Positions 53,697 to 62,429 are shown, counted from the stretch's first letter. The stretch: 64,000 nt of DNA from Rhizobacter koreensis (GCF_013366375.1 NZ_JABWMJ010000001.1:620001-684000), one strand, 5' to 3'. Numbers and translations are program-made. The notes: generated by a model not told the origin, from the letters alone.

Positions 53697-54668
53697 GTGC
53701 GCCGCTTCGCCTTCCTGCATCCCTTGAGCCCCGAGCAGCTCGCGCGCTTTCGCGCCGAGCGCCCGGGCGTCGACTTCCTGGTGCCCGAGAGCGTCGGCAT
53801 GCCGGCCGGCATCGACACGGCCGACGGCGCGGCGGTGGCCTGGGGCGGGCCGGACTTCGGCGCCATCCTCGATGCCGCGCCGCGCCTCGAGTGGCTGCAC
53901 CAGCGCGGCGCGGGCATCGACGCCATCGACCGCGCGCGCCTGCTCGCGAGCCGGGTGGTGCTGACCAACGGCAGCGGCAATCACGCGCCCAACATGGCCG
54001 AGCACGTGCTCGCGCTGATGCTGGCGTTCGCGCGCGGCCTGCCTGCGCTCATGCGGGCCCAGCAGGCCGCGCGCTGGGAGACGCCGCACCCGGATCAGCT
54101 GTTCGAGCTGTCGGAGCAGACGCTCGCCATCGTCGGCCTCGGCGCGATCGGCGGCGCCCTCGCCACGCGCGCTGCCGCACTCGGCATGCGCGTGATCGGC
54201 GTGCGCCGCAGCGCGCCGGCCGACGCCCGGCCGATGGCCGGCGTCGACGAGCAGCTGCACGGGGCCGACGGCCTGGATGCCGCCCTGGCGCGCGCCGACC
54301 ACGTCGCGGTGACGCTGCCGCTCACCGAGGCGACACGGCGCCTGTTCGACGCCGCGCGCTTCGCGCGCTGCAAGCCGGGCGCGTACTTCTACAACGTGGG
54401 GCGCGGCGGCACCGTCGATCAGGACGCGCTGCTCGCCGCGCTGCGCAGCGGCCGCATCGCCGGCGCCGGGCTCGACGTGACGGAGCCCGAGCCGCTGCCG
54501 GCCGATTCGCCGCTCTGGCGCGAGCCCAACGTCATCGTCACCGCGCATTCGTCGGGTCAGACGCCGCGCTCGTTCGAGCGCTACCAGCGCCTGCTGCTCG
54601 AGAACCTCGGCCGCTGGGTGCGCGGCGAGACGCTGCTCAACGTCGTCGACAAGCAGCTCGGCTACTGA
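53697..54668 (+). CDS. D-2-hydroxyacid dehydrogenase
   Basis: A 323-residue NAD(P)-dependent enzyme. The nucleotide motif is VGLGAIGGALATRAAALG, followed by VIGVRRS, whose Arg pair suggests NADP. Catalytic residues are Arg in NVGRGGTVD, Glu in DVTEPEPL and His in VTAHSSGQ. It begins with GTG at 53697, 39 bases after the tannase stop, and is the last gene of the plus-strand pathway unit. Related glyoxylate/hydroxypyruvate reductases reduce 2-oxo acids. Its role with the carboxylase is not known. Confidence 0.9.
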   Translation: MRRFAFLHPLSPEQLARFRAERPGVDFLVPESVGMPAGIDTADGAAVAWGGPDFGAILDAAPRLEWLHQRGAGIDAIDRARLLASRVVLTNGSGNHAPNMAEHVLALMLAFARGLPALMRAQQAARWETPHPDQLFELSEQTLAIVGLGAIGGALATRAAALGMRVIGVRRSAPADARPMAGVDEQLHGADGLDAALARADHVAVTLPLTEATRRLFDAARFARCKPGAYFYNVGRGGTVDQDALLAALRSGRIAGAGLDVTEPEPLPADSPLWREPNVIVTAHSSGQTPRSFERYQRLLLENLGRWVRGETLLNVVDKQLGY

Positions 54669-54824
54669 GTCCTCCCGCGCCGCGACGATGCGCCGCGCGG
54701 TACGGAACTTGCCACCCGAGCCACCCGGGGCAGCTGCGGCGCGAGCCGGCTGCCGCGGCCGGCGGGCGGAGCGACGCTTGCGCCGAACGCGGATACTTCG
54801 CACTCGCTCGTCCCTGGAGTTCCC

Positions 54825-56906
54825 ATGCGTTTTCCCCGTACGCTGCTGACGTCGATCGTCCTGGGCAGCACGCTGCTCGTGCCGCTGGCGCGGCACACCC
54901 CGCTCGCGCAGGACGTCGGCGCCTCGTCGGCGGCGGTCAGCGCGCGCGTCATCGTCAAGTACCGTGCCGACTCGGCACTGCTGAAGAAGGTCGCCCAGGC
55001 GGTCGGCACCAACGCCTCTCCCGAGGCGGTGCGCGCCAATCGAGTTGCCGCACTCTCGACCAAGGTCGGCGTCGCGCTGCGCGCAGGGCTCGACATCAGC
55101 GATCAGACGACCGTCGTGCACGCCGAGGGGCTCACGTCCGAGCAGCTGGCCACGCGCCTGGCGGCCGACGCCGACGTCGAGTACGCGGTGCCCGACCGCA
55201 TGAAGCGCCGCGTCTCGGTGCCGAACGACCCGCTCTACGCCTCGCGGGCCTACGCGAGCAGCACCACGGGCGGGCCGCTGGTCGGCCAGTGGTACCTGAA
55301 GCCCCCGGGGCCGGCTGGCACCGCCGCCAACACCGCGCCGTCGGCGATCAACGCCGAGGGGGCGTGGGACCTCACCACCGGCAACCCGAACATCGTCGTC
55401 GCGGTGCTCGACACCGGCATCCGCTTCGACCACAGCGACTTTCGAACTGTGGCCAACGGCGGCAACCTGCTGCCGGGCTACGACATGGTCGCCGACGACC
55501 GCACCGCGGCCGACGGCCAGCCCGGGCGCGACGCCGACGCCAGCGACCCCGGCGACGGCGTGACGCAGGCCGAGGCCAACAGCATCCCCGGCTGCAGCAG
55601 CACCGACGTCGGGCCGAGCTCGTGGCACGGCACGCAGACCGCCGGCCTGATCGGCGCGCTCACCGACAACGGCGTCGGCATCGCCAGCGTCGGCCGCAAC
55701 GTGCGCGTGCTGCCGGTGCGCGTGCTCGGCAAGTGCGGCGGCTTCGACTCCGACATCGTCGCCGCGATGCGCTGGGCCGCCGGCCTCAACGTGCCGGGCG
55801 TGCCGGCCAACCCGAACCGCGCCCACGTGATCAATCTCAGCCTCGGCGGGGCCGGCTCGTGCGGCACCGTCTACTCGCAGGCGATGGCCGAGATCAACGC
55901 GGTCGGCACGGTGGTCGTGGCGGCCGCCGGCAACAGCGCCGGCCGAGCCGTGAGCGACCCGGCCAACTGCCCGAACATCATCGCCGTCGGCGGGCTGCGC
56001 CACGTCGGCACCAAGGTGGGCTTTTCGGACCTCGGGCCCGAGATCGCCATCTCCGCCCCGGGCGGCAACTGCGTCAACACGGCAAGCGCGGCGCCTTGCC
56101 TGTACCCGATCATGACGACGAGCAACTCGGGGACGATCCAGCCGGTGGCCGGCGCGGCCGGGTCGGCGTTCAGCGATGCCTTCGGCTATTCGGTCGGCAC
56201 CAGCTTCTCGGCGCCGCTCGTGGCCGGCACGGTCGGCCTCATGAAGTCGGTGAGCCCCACCATCACCCCGGCGCAGGTGCGCACGGCGCTGCAGAGCACC
56301 GCGCGGCCGTTCCCGACCACCGGCGCGGAGAACAGCCCGGGCGAGCCGGCGCCGACCGCCTGCCGTGCGCCGGGCAACACCGACCAGCTGCAGTGCTACT
56401 GCACCACCTCGACCTGCGGCGCCGGCATGCTCGACACGCGCGCGGCGGTGGCGGCGGTCGGCGGCGTGGCGAGCGTGCAGGCGCGCGTCAGCCTCGCCAC
56501 GCAGAGCCCGGTTGCCGGCCAGCCGGTCACGCTGAGCGCGGCCGGCTCGGTGGTGCCGAGCGGGCGCTCGATCGTCAGCTACCGCTGGGAGATCGACAGC
56601 AGCGGCGGCATCGTGAGCGGCTTCGTCGGCGCGACCGACGGCCCGACGGTCTCGCTCACCCCGACCGGCCCCGGCACCTTCAGCGTGCGCCTGACCACCA
56701 CCGACGATCAGGGCCAGTCGTCCTCCGACATCCTTACGGTGACCGTCGGCGAAGGTTCGGGCGGCGACGTCCCGGGCGGCGATGACGGCGCCGACGACGG
56801 CGGCGGTGGTGGTGGCGGCGGCAGCCTCGGCGCCGGCTCGCTCGGGCTGCTCGGGCTCGGCGTTGCGGGGCTCGGGGCGCTGCGGCGGCGGCGCGGCGGG
56901 CGCTGA
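54825..56906 (+). CDS. Secreted S8 subtilisin-like protease with PKD-like and GlyGly-CTERM tail
   Basis: A 693-residue protease. A signal peptide is followed by a proregion (VIVKYRADSALLKKVAQAVG). The catalytic triad is complete: Asp in VAVLDTGIRFDH, His in SSWHGTQTAGLIGA and Ser in YSVGTSFSAPLVAG; the oxyanion Asn is in VAAAGNSAG. Cys-rich loops and a PKD/Ig-like domain (about 545-645) follow. The C-terminus is a Gly/Asp-rich linker, a hydrophobic stretch (GSLGLLGLGVAGLGAL) and RRRRGGR, the GlyGly-CTERM signal processed by rhombosortase in type II secreted proteins. The protease resembles MprA-type Burkholderia enzymes. Start ATG at 54825. Confidence 0.92.
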   Translation: MRFPRTLLTSIVLGSTLLVPLARHTPLAQDVGASSAAVSARVIVKYRADSALLKKVAQAVGTNASPEAVRANRVAALSTKVGVALRAGLDISDQTTVVHAEGLTSEQLATRLAADADVEYAVPDRMKRRVSVPNDPLYASRAYASSTTGGPLVGQWYLKPPGPAGTAANTAPSAINAEGAWDLTTGNPNIVVAVLDTGIRFDHSDFRTVANGGNLLPGYDMVADDRTAADGQPGRDADASDPGDGVTQAEANSIPGCSSTDVGPSSWHGTQTAGLIGALTDNGVGIASVGRNVRVLPVRVLGKCGGFDSDIVAAMRWAAGLNVPGVPANPNRAHVINLSLGGAGSCGTVYSQAMAEINAVGTVVVAAAGNSAGRAVSDPANCPNIIAVGGLRHVGTKVGFSDLGPEIAISAPGGNCVNTASAAPCLYPIMTTSNSGTIQPVAGAAGSAFSDAFGYSVGTSFSAPLVAGTVGLMKSVSPTITPAQVRTALQSTARPFPTTGAENSPGEPAPTACRAPGNTDQLQCYCTTSTCGAGMLDTRAAVAAVGGVASVQARVSLATQSPVAGQPVTLSAAGSVVPSGRSIVSYRWEIDSSGGIVSGFVGATDGPTVSLTPTGPGTFSVRLTTTDDQGQSSSDILTVTVGEGSGGDVPGGDDGADDGGGGGGGGSLGAGSLGLLGLGVAGLGALRRRRGGR

Positions 56907-56913
56907 GTTGCGA

Positions 56914-56937
56914 GCGCGCCGGCTGCGGTCGGCGCGC
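56914..56937. terminator. GC hairpin between convergent genes
   Basis: GCGCGCCG (56914-56921) and CGGCGCGC (56930-56937) form a perfect 8-base stem with an 8-base loop in the 68-base gap between the S8 protease stop and the stop of the convergent small gene. There is no T tract on either side, so it may be only a weak or factor-aided terminator. Confidence 0.35.
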
Positions 56938-56974
56938 GCCAGTCTCGGTGTGGCCCTGCCGGCTGGCGGAGGCT

Positions 56975-57382
56975 TCAGCCGCCCGCGGCGCGCGGACAGG
57001 CCGTCACCGGTAGCGGCGCACCGCTGCCGAGCGTGCGCAGGCGCTCGATCGCCGCTGGCGGGACCGCCGCGAAGCGATAGGTGCGGGTGACGGCGGAGCC
57101 GCTCACTTCGCGCCACGCGAGCTCGGGCACGCTCGTCGCGAACGCGCCCTCGAGCGCCGGGGCGTCGCCGAGTCCGACCGGCCCGACGTCGACGCAGCGC
57201 GGCGCCAGTGCCGCCGCCGCCGGCAGCACCGTCACGGCCTCGGGGCGCAGCTGGCGCGCCAGCCGCTCCGGCTCGCGGTCGCCCTGGGCGCGCAGCGGCA
57301 CGATGCCCTCGAGCGCACCTTCGGACCAGGCGAAGAACGCCACGTTGGCAACGACCAGCGCGACGGCGGCCAGGCGCAGCAT
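56975..57382 (-). CDS. Small membrane-anchored hypothetical protein after birA
   Basis: A 135-residue protein with one N-terminal hydrophobic segment (LRLAAVALVVANVAFFAWSEG), then a soluble part containing RCVDVGPVGLGDAPALE and RTYRFAAVPPAAIERLRTLG, reminiscent of short SPOR-like proteins often found beside biotin ligase in Burkholderiales. The start overlaps the birA stop (ATG within the TGA-containing string at 57380-57384), so the two are translated together. Function unknown; a periplasmic protein anchored by its N-terminus is expected. Confidence 0.68.
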   Translation of the reverse strand: MLRLAAVALVVANVAFFAWSEGALEGIVPLRAQGDREPERLARQLRPEAVTVLPAAAALAPRCVDVGPVGLGDAPALEGAFATSVPELAWREVSGSAVTRTYRFAAVPPAAIERLRTLGSGAPLPVTACPRAAGG

Positions 57383-58290
57383 CAGTGCCGGTCCATCGAT
57401 GCGACTGCCGGGCCGACCGGCCGCACGCTGACCTCGCCGCTCTCGACGCGGCGCAGCGTGCCGTCCGGCGCGCGCACGAGCAGCGCACCATCCGGCGCGA
57501 TGCCTTCGGCGACGCCGTCGAGCGGCGCGCCGGCAACGCTGCGCACGGCGCGCCCGCGCAGCACGTCGCGCGTCGCGAAGCCCGCGGCGAACGCCGCGAA
57601 GCCGTCGCGCTCGAAGCGGCGCAGCGCTTCCGCGAGCGGCCGCGCGACCCGCATCAGCGCACGGCCGGCACTCGCGGCGGGCTCGATCTCGTTCCAGCTC
57701 GCAACGCCGGTCGATGCGTCGGCGACCGCCTGCGCCGCGACGTTGAGGCCGCAGCCGACGACGGCGATGCGCTCGGCGCCGCGCGCGACCGACTCGATCA
57801 GCACGCCGCCGAGCTTGCGGCCGCCGCTTGCGTCGACGAGCCAGAGGTCGTTCGGCCACTTGAGGCCGACGCGCGGCGCGCCGCCCGGCGGGTCGAGCGC
57901 GTCGGCCAGCGCGACGCCGACGGCGAGCGAGAGCCCCGACCAGTCGGCGCGCTCGAGCGACAGCGCGAGCGAGAAGGTGAGCGATGCACCGGGCGCCGCG
58001 TGCCAGTTGCGCCCATGGCGGCCGCGGCCGGCGGTCTGGCGCTCGGCGATGCGCAGGCACGGCCGGAACGGCTCGGGCGCGCGCCGGCCGAACGCGGCGG
58101 CCTCGACGCTGCGGCGCAGCTGGATGCCGGCGCCCGCGTCGTCGCGCAGCGACGTCATGCGTGCGCGCTCGAGAAGGTCGGTGCTGGTCGAGCCGGTCTC
58201 GACGACGCGCTCGACCTCGATCCCGGGCAGCAGTGCGTCGAGCTCGTGCTCGAGGGCTTCGCTGGCCGGCCAGGCGGAGTCGGGCGCCAT
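57382..58290 (-). CDS. birA: Biotin--[acetyl-CoA-carboxylase] ligase
   Basis: A 300-residue biotin protein ligase lacking an N-terminal DNA-binding domain. The biotin-AMP loop GRGRHGRNWHA, the ligand-binding Lys in LKWPNDLWL and the C-terminal strand segment (DGALLVRAPDGTLRRVESGEV) are intact. It biotinylates the AccB protein and probably the small carrier at 47244-47465, 10 kb away. The start at 58290 avoids overlap with the SET gene; a start at 58326 would overlap it by 17 bases. The order SET gene, birA, small membrane protein is one operon on the minus strand. Confidence 0.92.
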   Translation of the reverse strand: MAPDSAWPASEALEHELDALLPGIEVERVVETGSTSTDLLERARMTSLRDDAGAGIQLRRSVEAAAFGRRAPEPFRPCLRIAERQTAGRGRHGRNWHAAPGASLTFSLALSLERADWSGLSLAVGVALADALDPPGGAPRVGLKWPNDLWLVDASGGRKLGGVLIESVARGAERIAVVGCGLNVAAQAVADASTGVASWNEIEPAASAGRALMRVARPLAEALRRFERDGFAAFAAGFATRDVLRGRAVRSVAGAPLDGVAEGIAPDGALLVRAPDGTLRRVESGEVSVRPVGPAVASMDRH

Positions 58291-58309
58291 CGGGTCAGGG
58301 CGTGCGCGC

Positions 58310-58810
58310 TCAGCGCTTGGGCGCAAGCATGGTGCCGCGGCAGTCGGGCGACCCGCAGCGACACTCGAATTCCTTCTTCACCTTCTTGGTGTGGCGCCCC
58401 TCGAGCACCAGCCCGTAGTCGAAGTTGAGTTCCTCGCCCGGCTCGATGTCGCGCAGCGCGCGGATGAAGATGCGCTGGCCGTCCTGGTCGGCCTCGCAGT
58501 TCGGGTCGCACGCATGGTTGATCCACTTCGACGCGTTGCCGTCGACGTTGCCGTCGATGACGTGCTTGTCGTCGATGTGGAAGTAGAACGTGTGGTTGGG
58601 GTCGGAAGGGTCGTGAGGGTGGCGGCGCAGCGCCTCCTTCCACGTGATGACCTCGCCCTTGTATTCGATGATGCGCTCGCCTTGCGGAATCGGCCGCAGC
58701 GCGAACACCCCCTTGCCGTGAATGCCCGAGCGCCTCACCTGGATGCGCCGGCCGGCGGCCTTCGACGCGGAGGGGCTTTCGGGGGCAGCCGTCGGGCCGT
58801 CGTCGCTCAT
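58310..58810 (-). CDS. SET-domain protein lysine methyltransferase
   Basis: A 166-residue protein composed of a SET domain and a post-SET tail. AdoMet- and catalysis-related motifs are present: GIHGKGVFALRPI at the start, NHACDPN (98-104), ELNFDYG (127-133), and a post-SET CxCx4C (Cys150, 152, 157) that with Cys105 can bind zinc. It should transfer methyl groups to a lysine on an unknown protein or peptide. SET proteins are mainly eukaryotic but occur in scattered bacteria, including chlamydiae and some betaproteobacteria. The ATG at 58810 is used; an ATG at 58828 would add six residues. It is first in an operon with birA and divergent from topB. Confidence 0.88.
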   Translation of the reverse strand: MSDDGPTAAPESPSASKAAGRRIQVRRSGIHGKGVFALRPIPQGERIIEYKGEVITWKEALRRHPHDPSDPNHTFYFHIDDKHVIDGNVDGNASKWINHACDPNCEADQDGQRIFIRALRDIEPGEELNFDYGLVLEGRHTKKVKKEFECRCGSPDCRGTMLAPKR

Positions 58811-58837
58811 CGGCGTCTTTATGTACATTGAAATGGG

Positions 58838-58864
58838 GTGCGCGCGCGTGCACGTGTGCGCGCG
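58838..58864. repeat. 27-base alternating purine-pyrimidine tract
   Basis: Every base from 58838 to 58864 alternates purine and pyrimidine (GTGCGCGCGC, then GTGCACGTGTG, then CGCGCG), and it is followed by an AG repeat. Such GT/GC tracts can adopt left-handed Z-DNA under negative supercoiling. It lies in the 114-base gap between the divergent SET and topB genes, so it is in the promoter region of a topoisomerase gene. Confidence 0.55.
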
Positions 58865-58924
58865 AGAGAGCCCGCATTGTATGGACGCGGCCGAAACATG
58901 CCGCCGGAGATTCGACCCAGACCC

Positions 58925-61789
58925 ATGACCAAGTCTTTGATCATTGCCGAGAAGCCGTCGGTGGCGCAGGACATCGTGCGCGCACTCACGCCGGTGGCAG
59001 GCAAGTTCGACAAGCACGACGAATACTTCGAGAACGAGCGGTATCTCGTGACGTCGGCAGTCGGCCACCTGCTCGAGATCAAGGCGCCCGACGAATACGA
59101 CGTGAAGCGCGGCAAGTGGAGTTTCGCCAACCTGCCGGTGATCCCGCCTCGCTTCGAGCTGAACCCGATCGACAAGAGCAAGTCGCGCCTCAACGCGATC
59201 ATGAAGCTCGTCAAGAGGAAGGACGTCACCGAGCTCATCAACGCCTGCGACGCGGGGCGCGAGGGCGAGCTGATCTTTCGCCTGATCCAGCAGCACGCCA
59301 AGAGCCGGCAGCCGGTCAAGCGCCTCTGGCTGCAGAGCATGACGCCGGAGGCGATCCGCGAGGGCTTCGAGCAGCTGCGCAGCGACGAGCAGATGCTGCC
59401 GCTCGCCGACGCGGCGCGCTCGCGCTCCGAGGCCGACTGGCTGGTCGGCATCAACGGCACGCGCGCGATGACGGCGTTCAACTCGCGCGAGGGCGGCTTC
59501 TTCCTCACCACCGTCGGCCGCGTACAGACGCCCACGCTCGCGATCATGGTCGAGCGCGAGGAGCAGATCCGCCGCCACGTCGCGCGCGACTACTGGGAGG
59601 TGCGCGCGAGCTTCGCGGTCGATGCCGGCACCTACGAAGGCAAGTGGTTCGATCCTGCGTGGAAGAAGAACCCCGACGACGCCGACCTGCGCAGCGATCG
59701 CATCTGGAACGAGGCCGACGCGCGTGCCATCGCCCAGGCGGTGGAGGGCGAGCCGGCCACCGTCAGCGAGGAAGCCAAGCCGAGCACGCAGGCGCCGCCC
59801 CAGCTCTACGACCTGACGAGCCTGCAGCGCGAGGCGAACTCGCGGTTCGGCTTCTCGGCGCGCACCACGCTCTCGCTCGCCCAGGCGCTCTACGAGAAGC
59901 ACAAGGTGCTCACGTATCCGCGAACCGACAGCAAGGCGCTGCCCGAGGACTACGTCGCGGTCGCGCGCCAGACGGTCGAGATGATCGCGGGCGAGGACAT
60001 GCCGGGGCCGCTGCGCGCGCTCGCGCCCCATGCGCGCACCGCGCTGAAGGCGGGCTACATGAACCCGGCCAAGCCGAACAAGCGCGTGTTCGACAACTCG
60101 AAAGTGTCGGACCATTTCGCGATCATCCCGACGCTGATGGCGCCCAAGAGCCTCTCGGATATCGAGGCCAAGCTCTACGACATGGTGGCCAAGCGCTTTC
60201 TGGCGGTGTTCTTCCCGTCGGCCGAGTTCATGGTGACGACGCGCGTCTCGACGGTCGCCAAGGCCGGGAGGGAGTACCGCTTCCAGACCAGCGGCAAGGT
60301 GATGGTCAAGCCGGGCTGGCTCGCGGTCTACGGGCGCGAGGCGCAAGAGGACGACGCCAACCTGGTCGCGGTGCGGCCCGGCGAGATGGCGCGTACCGAG
60401 AGCGTCGACCTCAAGGCGCTGAAGACCAAGCCGCCGGCGCGCTACACCGAGGCGACCTTGCTCTCGGCGATGGAAGGCGCCGGCAAGCTGATCGACGACG
60501 ACGAGCTGCGCGAGGCGATGGCCGAGAAGGGACTCGGCACGCCGGCCACGCGTGCCGCGATCATCGAGGGCCTCATCTACGAGAAGTACATCCACCGCGA
60601 GGGGCGCGAGCTGGTGCCCGGCGCGAAGGCGTTCCAGCTCATGACGCTGCTGCGCGGCCTCGGCGTCGAGGACCTCACCAAGCCCGAGCTCACCGGCAAC
60701 TGGGAGCACCAGCTCGCCGAGATGGAAAAGGGCCGCCTCGAGCGCGAGGCGTTCATGCGCAACATCGCCGAGATGGCCGAGCGCATCGTGAGGAAGGCCA
60801 AGGAGTACGACCGCGACACCATCCCGGGCGACTACGCGACGCTGAAGACGCCCTGCCCCAACTGCGGCGGCGTGGTGCGCGAGAACTACCGTCGCTTCGC
60901 GTGCATCGGCCGGCCGGGTTCCGGCGCGGGCGCGGCGGCGCCGGCCGAGGCGCCGCGCGAGCTCAGCACCGCGGGCGCCGGTTCGGGCGGCGGTGACCAT
61001 GTGCTCGCCACGCTGCCGCCGTCGGCGCACCCCACGCCCGAAGGCTGCGGCTTCTCGATCAGCAAGATCCCCGGCGGGCGGGCGTTCGAGCTGCACGAGG
61101 TCGAGCGCTTCCTCGCCGAGAAGAAGCTCGGGCCGCTCGAGGGGTTCCGCTCCAAGGCGGGCTGGCCGTTCACCGCCGAGATCAAGCTCGTCTACGACGA
61201 CGAGATAAGCAACTGGAAGCTCGAGTTCGACTTCGGCGCCGACGCCGGCGAGGCGAGCGACGGCGAGCCGGTCGACTTCTCCGACCAGCAGAGCCTCGGG
61301 CCGTGTCCGAAGACGCAAGGCCACGTGTACGAACACGGCGGCAGCTACGTCTGCGAGCATGCGGTCGGCCAGCACGTCACCTGCGACTTCAAGAGCGGCA
61401 AGATCATCCTGCAGCAGCCGGTCTCGCGCGAGCAGATGACGAAGCTGCTGACCACCGGCCGCACCGACCTGCTCGAAGGCTTCGTCTCCAACAAGACGCG
61501 TCGCAAGTTCAAGGCGCGCCTCGCCTACGACAGCAAGGAAGGCAAGGTCGTGTTCGAGTTCGAGCCGCGCCCGGAGCGGCCCGGCGCCAAGAGCGTCGCG
61601 GCGGCGCGGGGCGGGCGCGCCGGGGCGGCCGCCGCGGCCGACGACGCGCTCGGCGCAGCCGACGGCGGTGGCGACGCCGGCGCTGCAACCAGCGCGCCGG
61701 CGCGCCAGGCGGTCGGCGCCAGCGCCAAGGCCGCGGCCAAGGTGCCGGCGAAGGCGGCCAGGCGCGCGGCGGCAAAGAAGAAGGGCTGA
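58925..61789 (+). CDS. topB: DNA topoisomerase III with Lys/Ala-rich tail
   Basis: A 954-residue type IA topoisomerase. The Toprim domain opens with SLIIAEKPSVAQDIV and contains the acidic NACDAGREGELIFR; the active Tyr lies in VLTYPRTDSKAL; the C-terminal region carries one truncated Cys pair (CPNCGG) and two topoisomerase C-terminal repeats (GCGFSISKIPGGRAFEL; LGPCPKTQGHVYEH). The last 80 residues are Ala/Arg/Lys rich and likely to bind DNA. It decatenates and relaxes DNA. E. coli TopB is about 650 residues, so this is longer by its C-terminal repeats and tail. The ATG at 58925 starts at the conserved N-terminus. Confidence 0.95.
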   Translation: MTKSLIIAEKPSVAQDIVRALTPVAGKFDKHDEYFENERYLVTSAVGHLLEIKAPDEYDVKRGKWSFANLPVIPPRFELNPIDKSKSRLNAIMKLVKRKDVTELINACDAGREGELIFRLIQQHAKSRQPVKRLWLQSMTPEAIREGFEQLRSDEQMLPLADAARSRSEADWLVGINGTRAMTAFNSREGGFFLTTVGRVQTPTLAIMVEREEQIRRHVARDYWEVRASFAVDAGTYEGKWFDPAWKKNPDDADLRSDRIWNEADARAIAQAVEGEPATVSEEAKPSTQAPPQLYDLTSLQREANSRFGFSARTTLSLAQALYEKHKVLTYPRTDSKALPEDYVAVARQTVEMIAGEDMPGPLRALAPHARTALKAGYMNPAKPNKRVFDNSKVSDHFAIIPTLMAPKSLSDIEAKLYDMVAKRFLAVFFPSAEFMVTTRVSTVAKAGREYRFQTSGKVMVKPGWLAVYGREAQEDDANLVAVRPGEMARTESVDLKALKTKPPARYTEATLLSAMEGAGKLIDDDELREAMAEKGLGTPATRAAIIEGLIYEKYIHREGRELVPGAKAFQLMTLLRGLGVEDLTKPELTGNWEHQLAEMEKGRLEREAFMRNIAEMAERIVRKAKEYDRDTIPGDYATLKTPCPNCGGVVRENYRRFACIGRPGSGAGAAAPAEAPRELSTAGAGSGGGDHVLATLPPSAHPTPEGCGFSISKIPGGRAFELHEVERFLAEKKLGPLEGFRSKAGWPFTAEIKLVYDDEISNWKLEFDFGADAGEASDGEPVDFSDQQSLGPCPKTQGHVYEHGGSYVCEHAVGQHVTCDFKSGKIILQQPVSREQMTKLLTTGRTDLLEGFVSNKTRRKFKARLAYDSKEGKVVFEFEPRPERPGAKSVAAARGGRAGAAAAADDALGAADGGGDAGAATSAPARQAVGASAKAAAKVPAKAARRAAAKKKG

Positions 61790-61829
61790 GCCGAGAATGG
61801 CGGAATCCCTGCCCACTTCGGAGACCGCC

Positions 61830-62297
61830 ATGCCCACGCCCCGCCCATCCGCCCGTCGCGCCCTCGCGCTTGCCGTCGCGCTCCTGGGCGTGGCAACGGG
61901 TGCGCTGGCCCAGCAGCCCGGCGTCAAGCGCGACACGCCACGCCTGACACCGATGCCGACTGGCAATGCCGCCATTCCGGCGGGTCCCGATCTGGGAACC
62001 CCGGCCACCCGCGAGGGCGCCGATCTGGGCACCCCGGTGCTGCCGACCAACCCCGCCGAGCGTGCGGCGATCCGCTCGCAGTCGGCGGCGGCGCGCGCGG
62101 CGGCGCGCAACCGCCGGCCGGCCGACGTCGCGAGCGCCCCCGGCGCCGGTTGCCCGACGGTGGTCAACCCAGGGGCCGCGAGCAGCGTCGCCGCGCGGGC
62201 GCCGCGGGCCGGCACCACGAGCACGATCGGGCGCGGCACGCCGGCACCGCTCGCCGGCGCATCGGTACGGTCGGGAACGACCGTCGACTGCCCCTAA
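61830..62297 (+). CDS. Small secreted proline/alanine-rich hypothetical protein
   Basis: A 155-residue exported protein of no recognised family. A Sec signal (ARRALALAVALLGVATGALAQ) is followed by a low-complexity mature part with repeated PxLGTPAT/ADLGTPVLPT units (residues about 45-70) and two Cys that could form one disulfide (GAGCPTVV and the C-terminal DCP). The ATG at 61830 is chosen because CGGAGACC precedes it; an earlier in-frame ATG at 61797 is possible. It follows topB by 40 bases but is unlikely to share its function. Confidence 0.6.
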   Translation: MPTPRPSARRALALAVALLGVATGALAQQPGVKRDTPRLTPMPTGNAAIPAGPDLGTPATREGADLGTPVLPTNPAERAAIRSQSAAARAAARNRRPADVASAPGAGCPTVVNPGAASSVAARAPRAGTTSTIGRGTPAPLAGASVRSGTTVDCP

Positions 62298-62429
62298 CCA
62301 GCGCGTCGGCCGCGCAGCGCGCGGCCCGCGGGTGACGGCGGCGCGCTAGATTCGCACCCGCCGCGGGTCACGGCGCGCGCCGGCCGCGCTCCCGCGTCAG
62401 CGCGTTTCGCCACCTCGCTCGCACGGCTC

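Noticed and set aside
52320-57536. A very long minus-strand open frame (over 1700 codons) opposite the tannase, hydroxyacid dehydrogenase and S8 protease genes
   Set aside because: Its translation is Arg/Ala/Gly low complexity without domains, and the opposite strand carries three well-supported genes; long antisense frames are expected in such GC-rich DNA.
58310-62239. A 1300-codon minus-strand frame running from topB into the SET gene
   Set aside because: Only its last 167 codons (SET domain) have family similarity; the rest is the shadow of topB, so the SET start was placed at 58810.
62325-62395. Near-repeated CGCGGGT(G/C)ACGGCG blocks that resemble a hairpin or repeat array
   Set aside because: Only two imperfect copies in GC-rich DNA, with no T tract or conserved spacing; likely chance.
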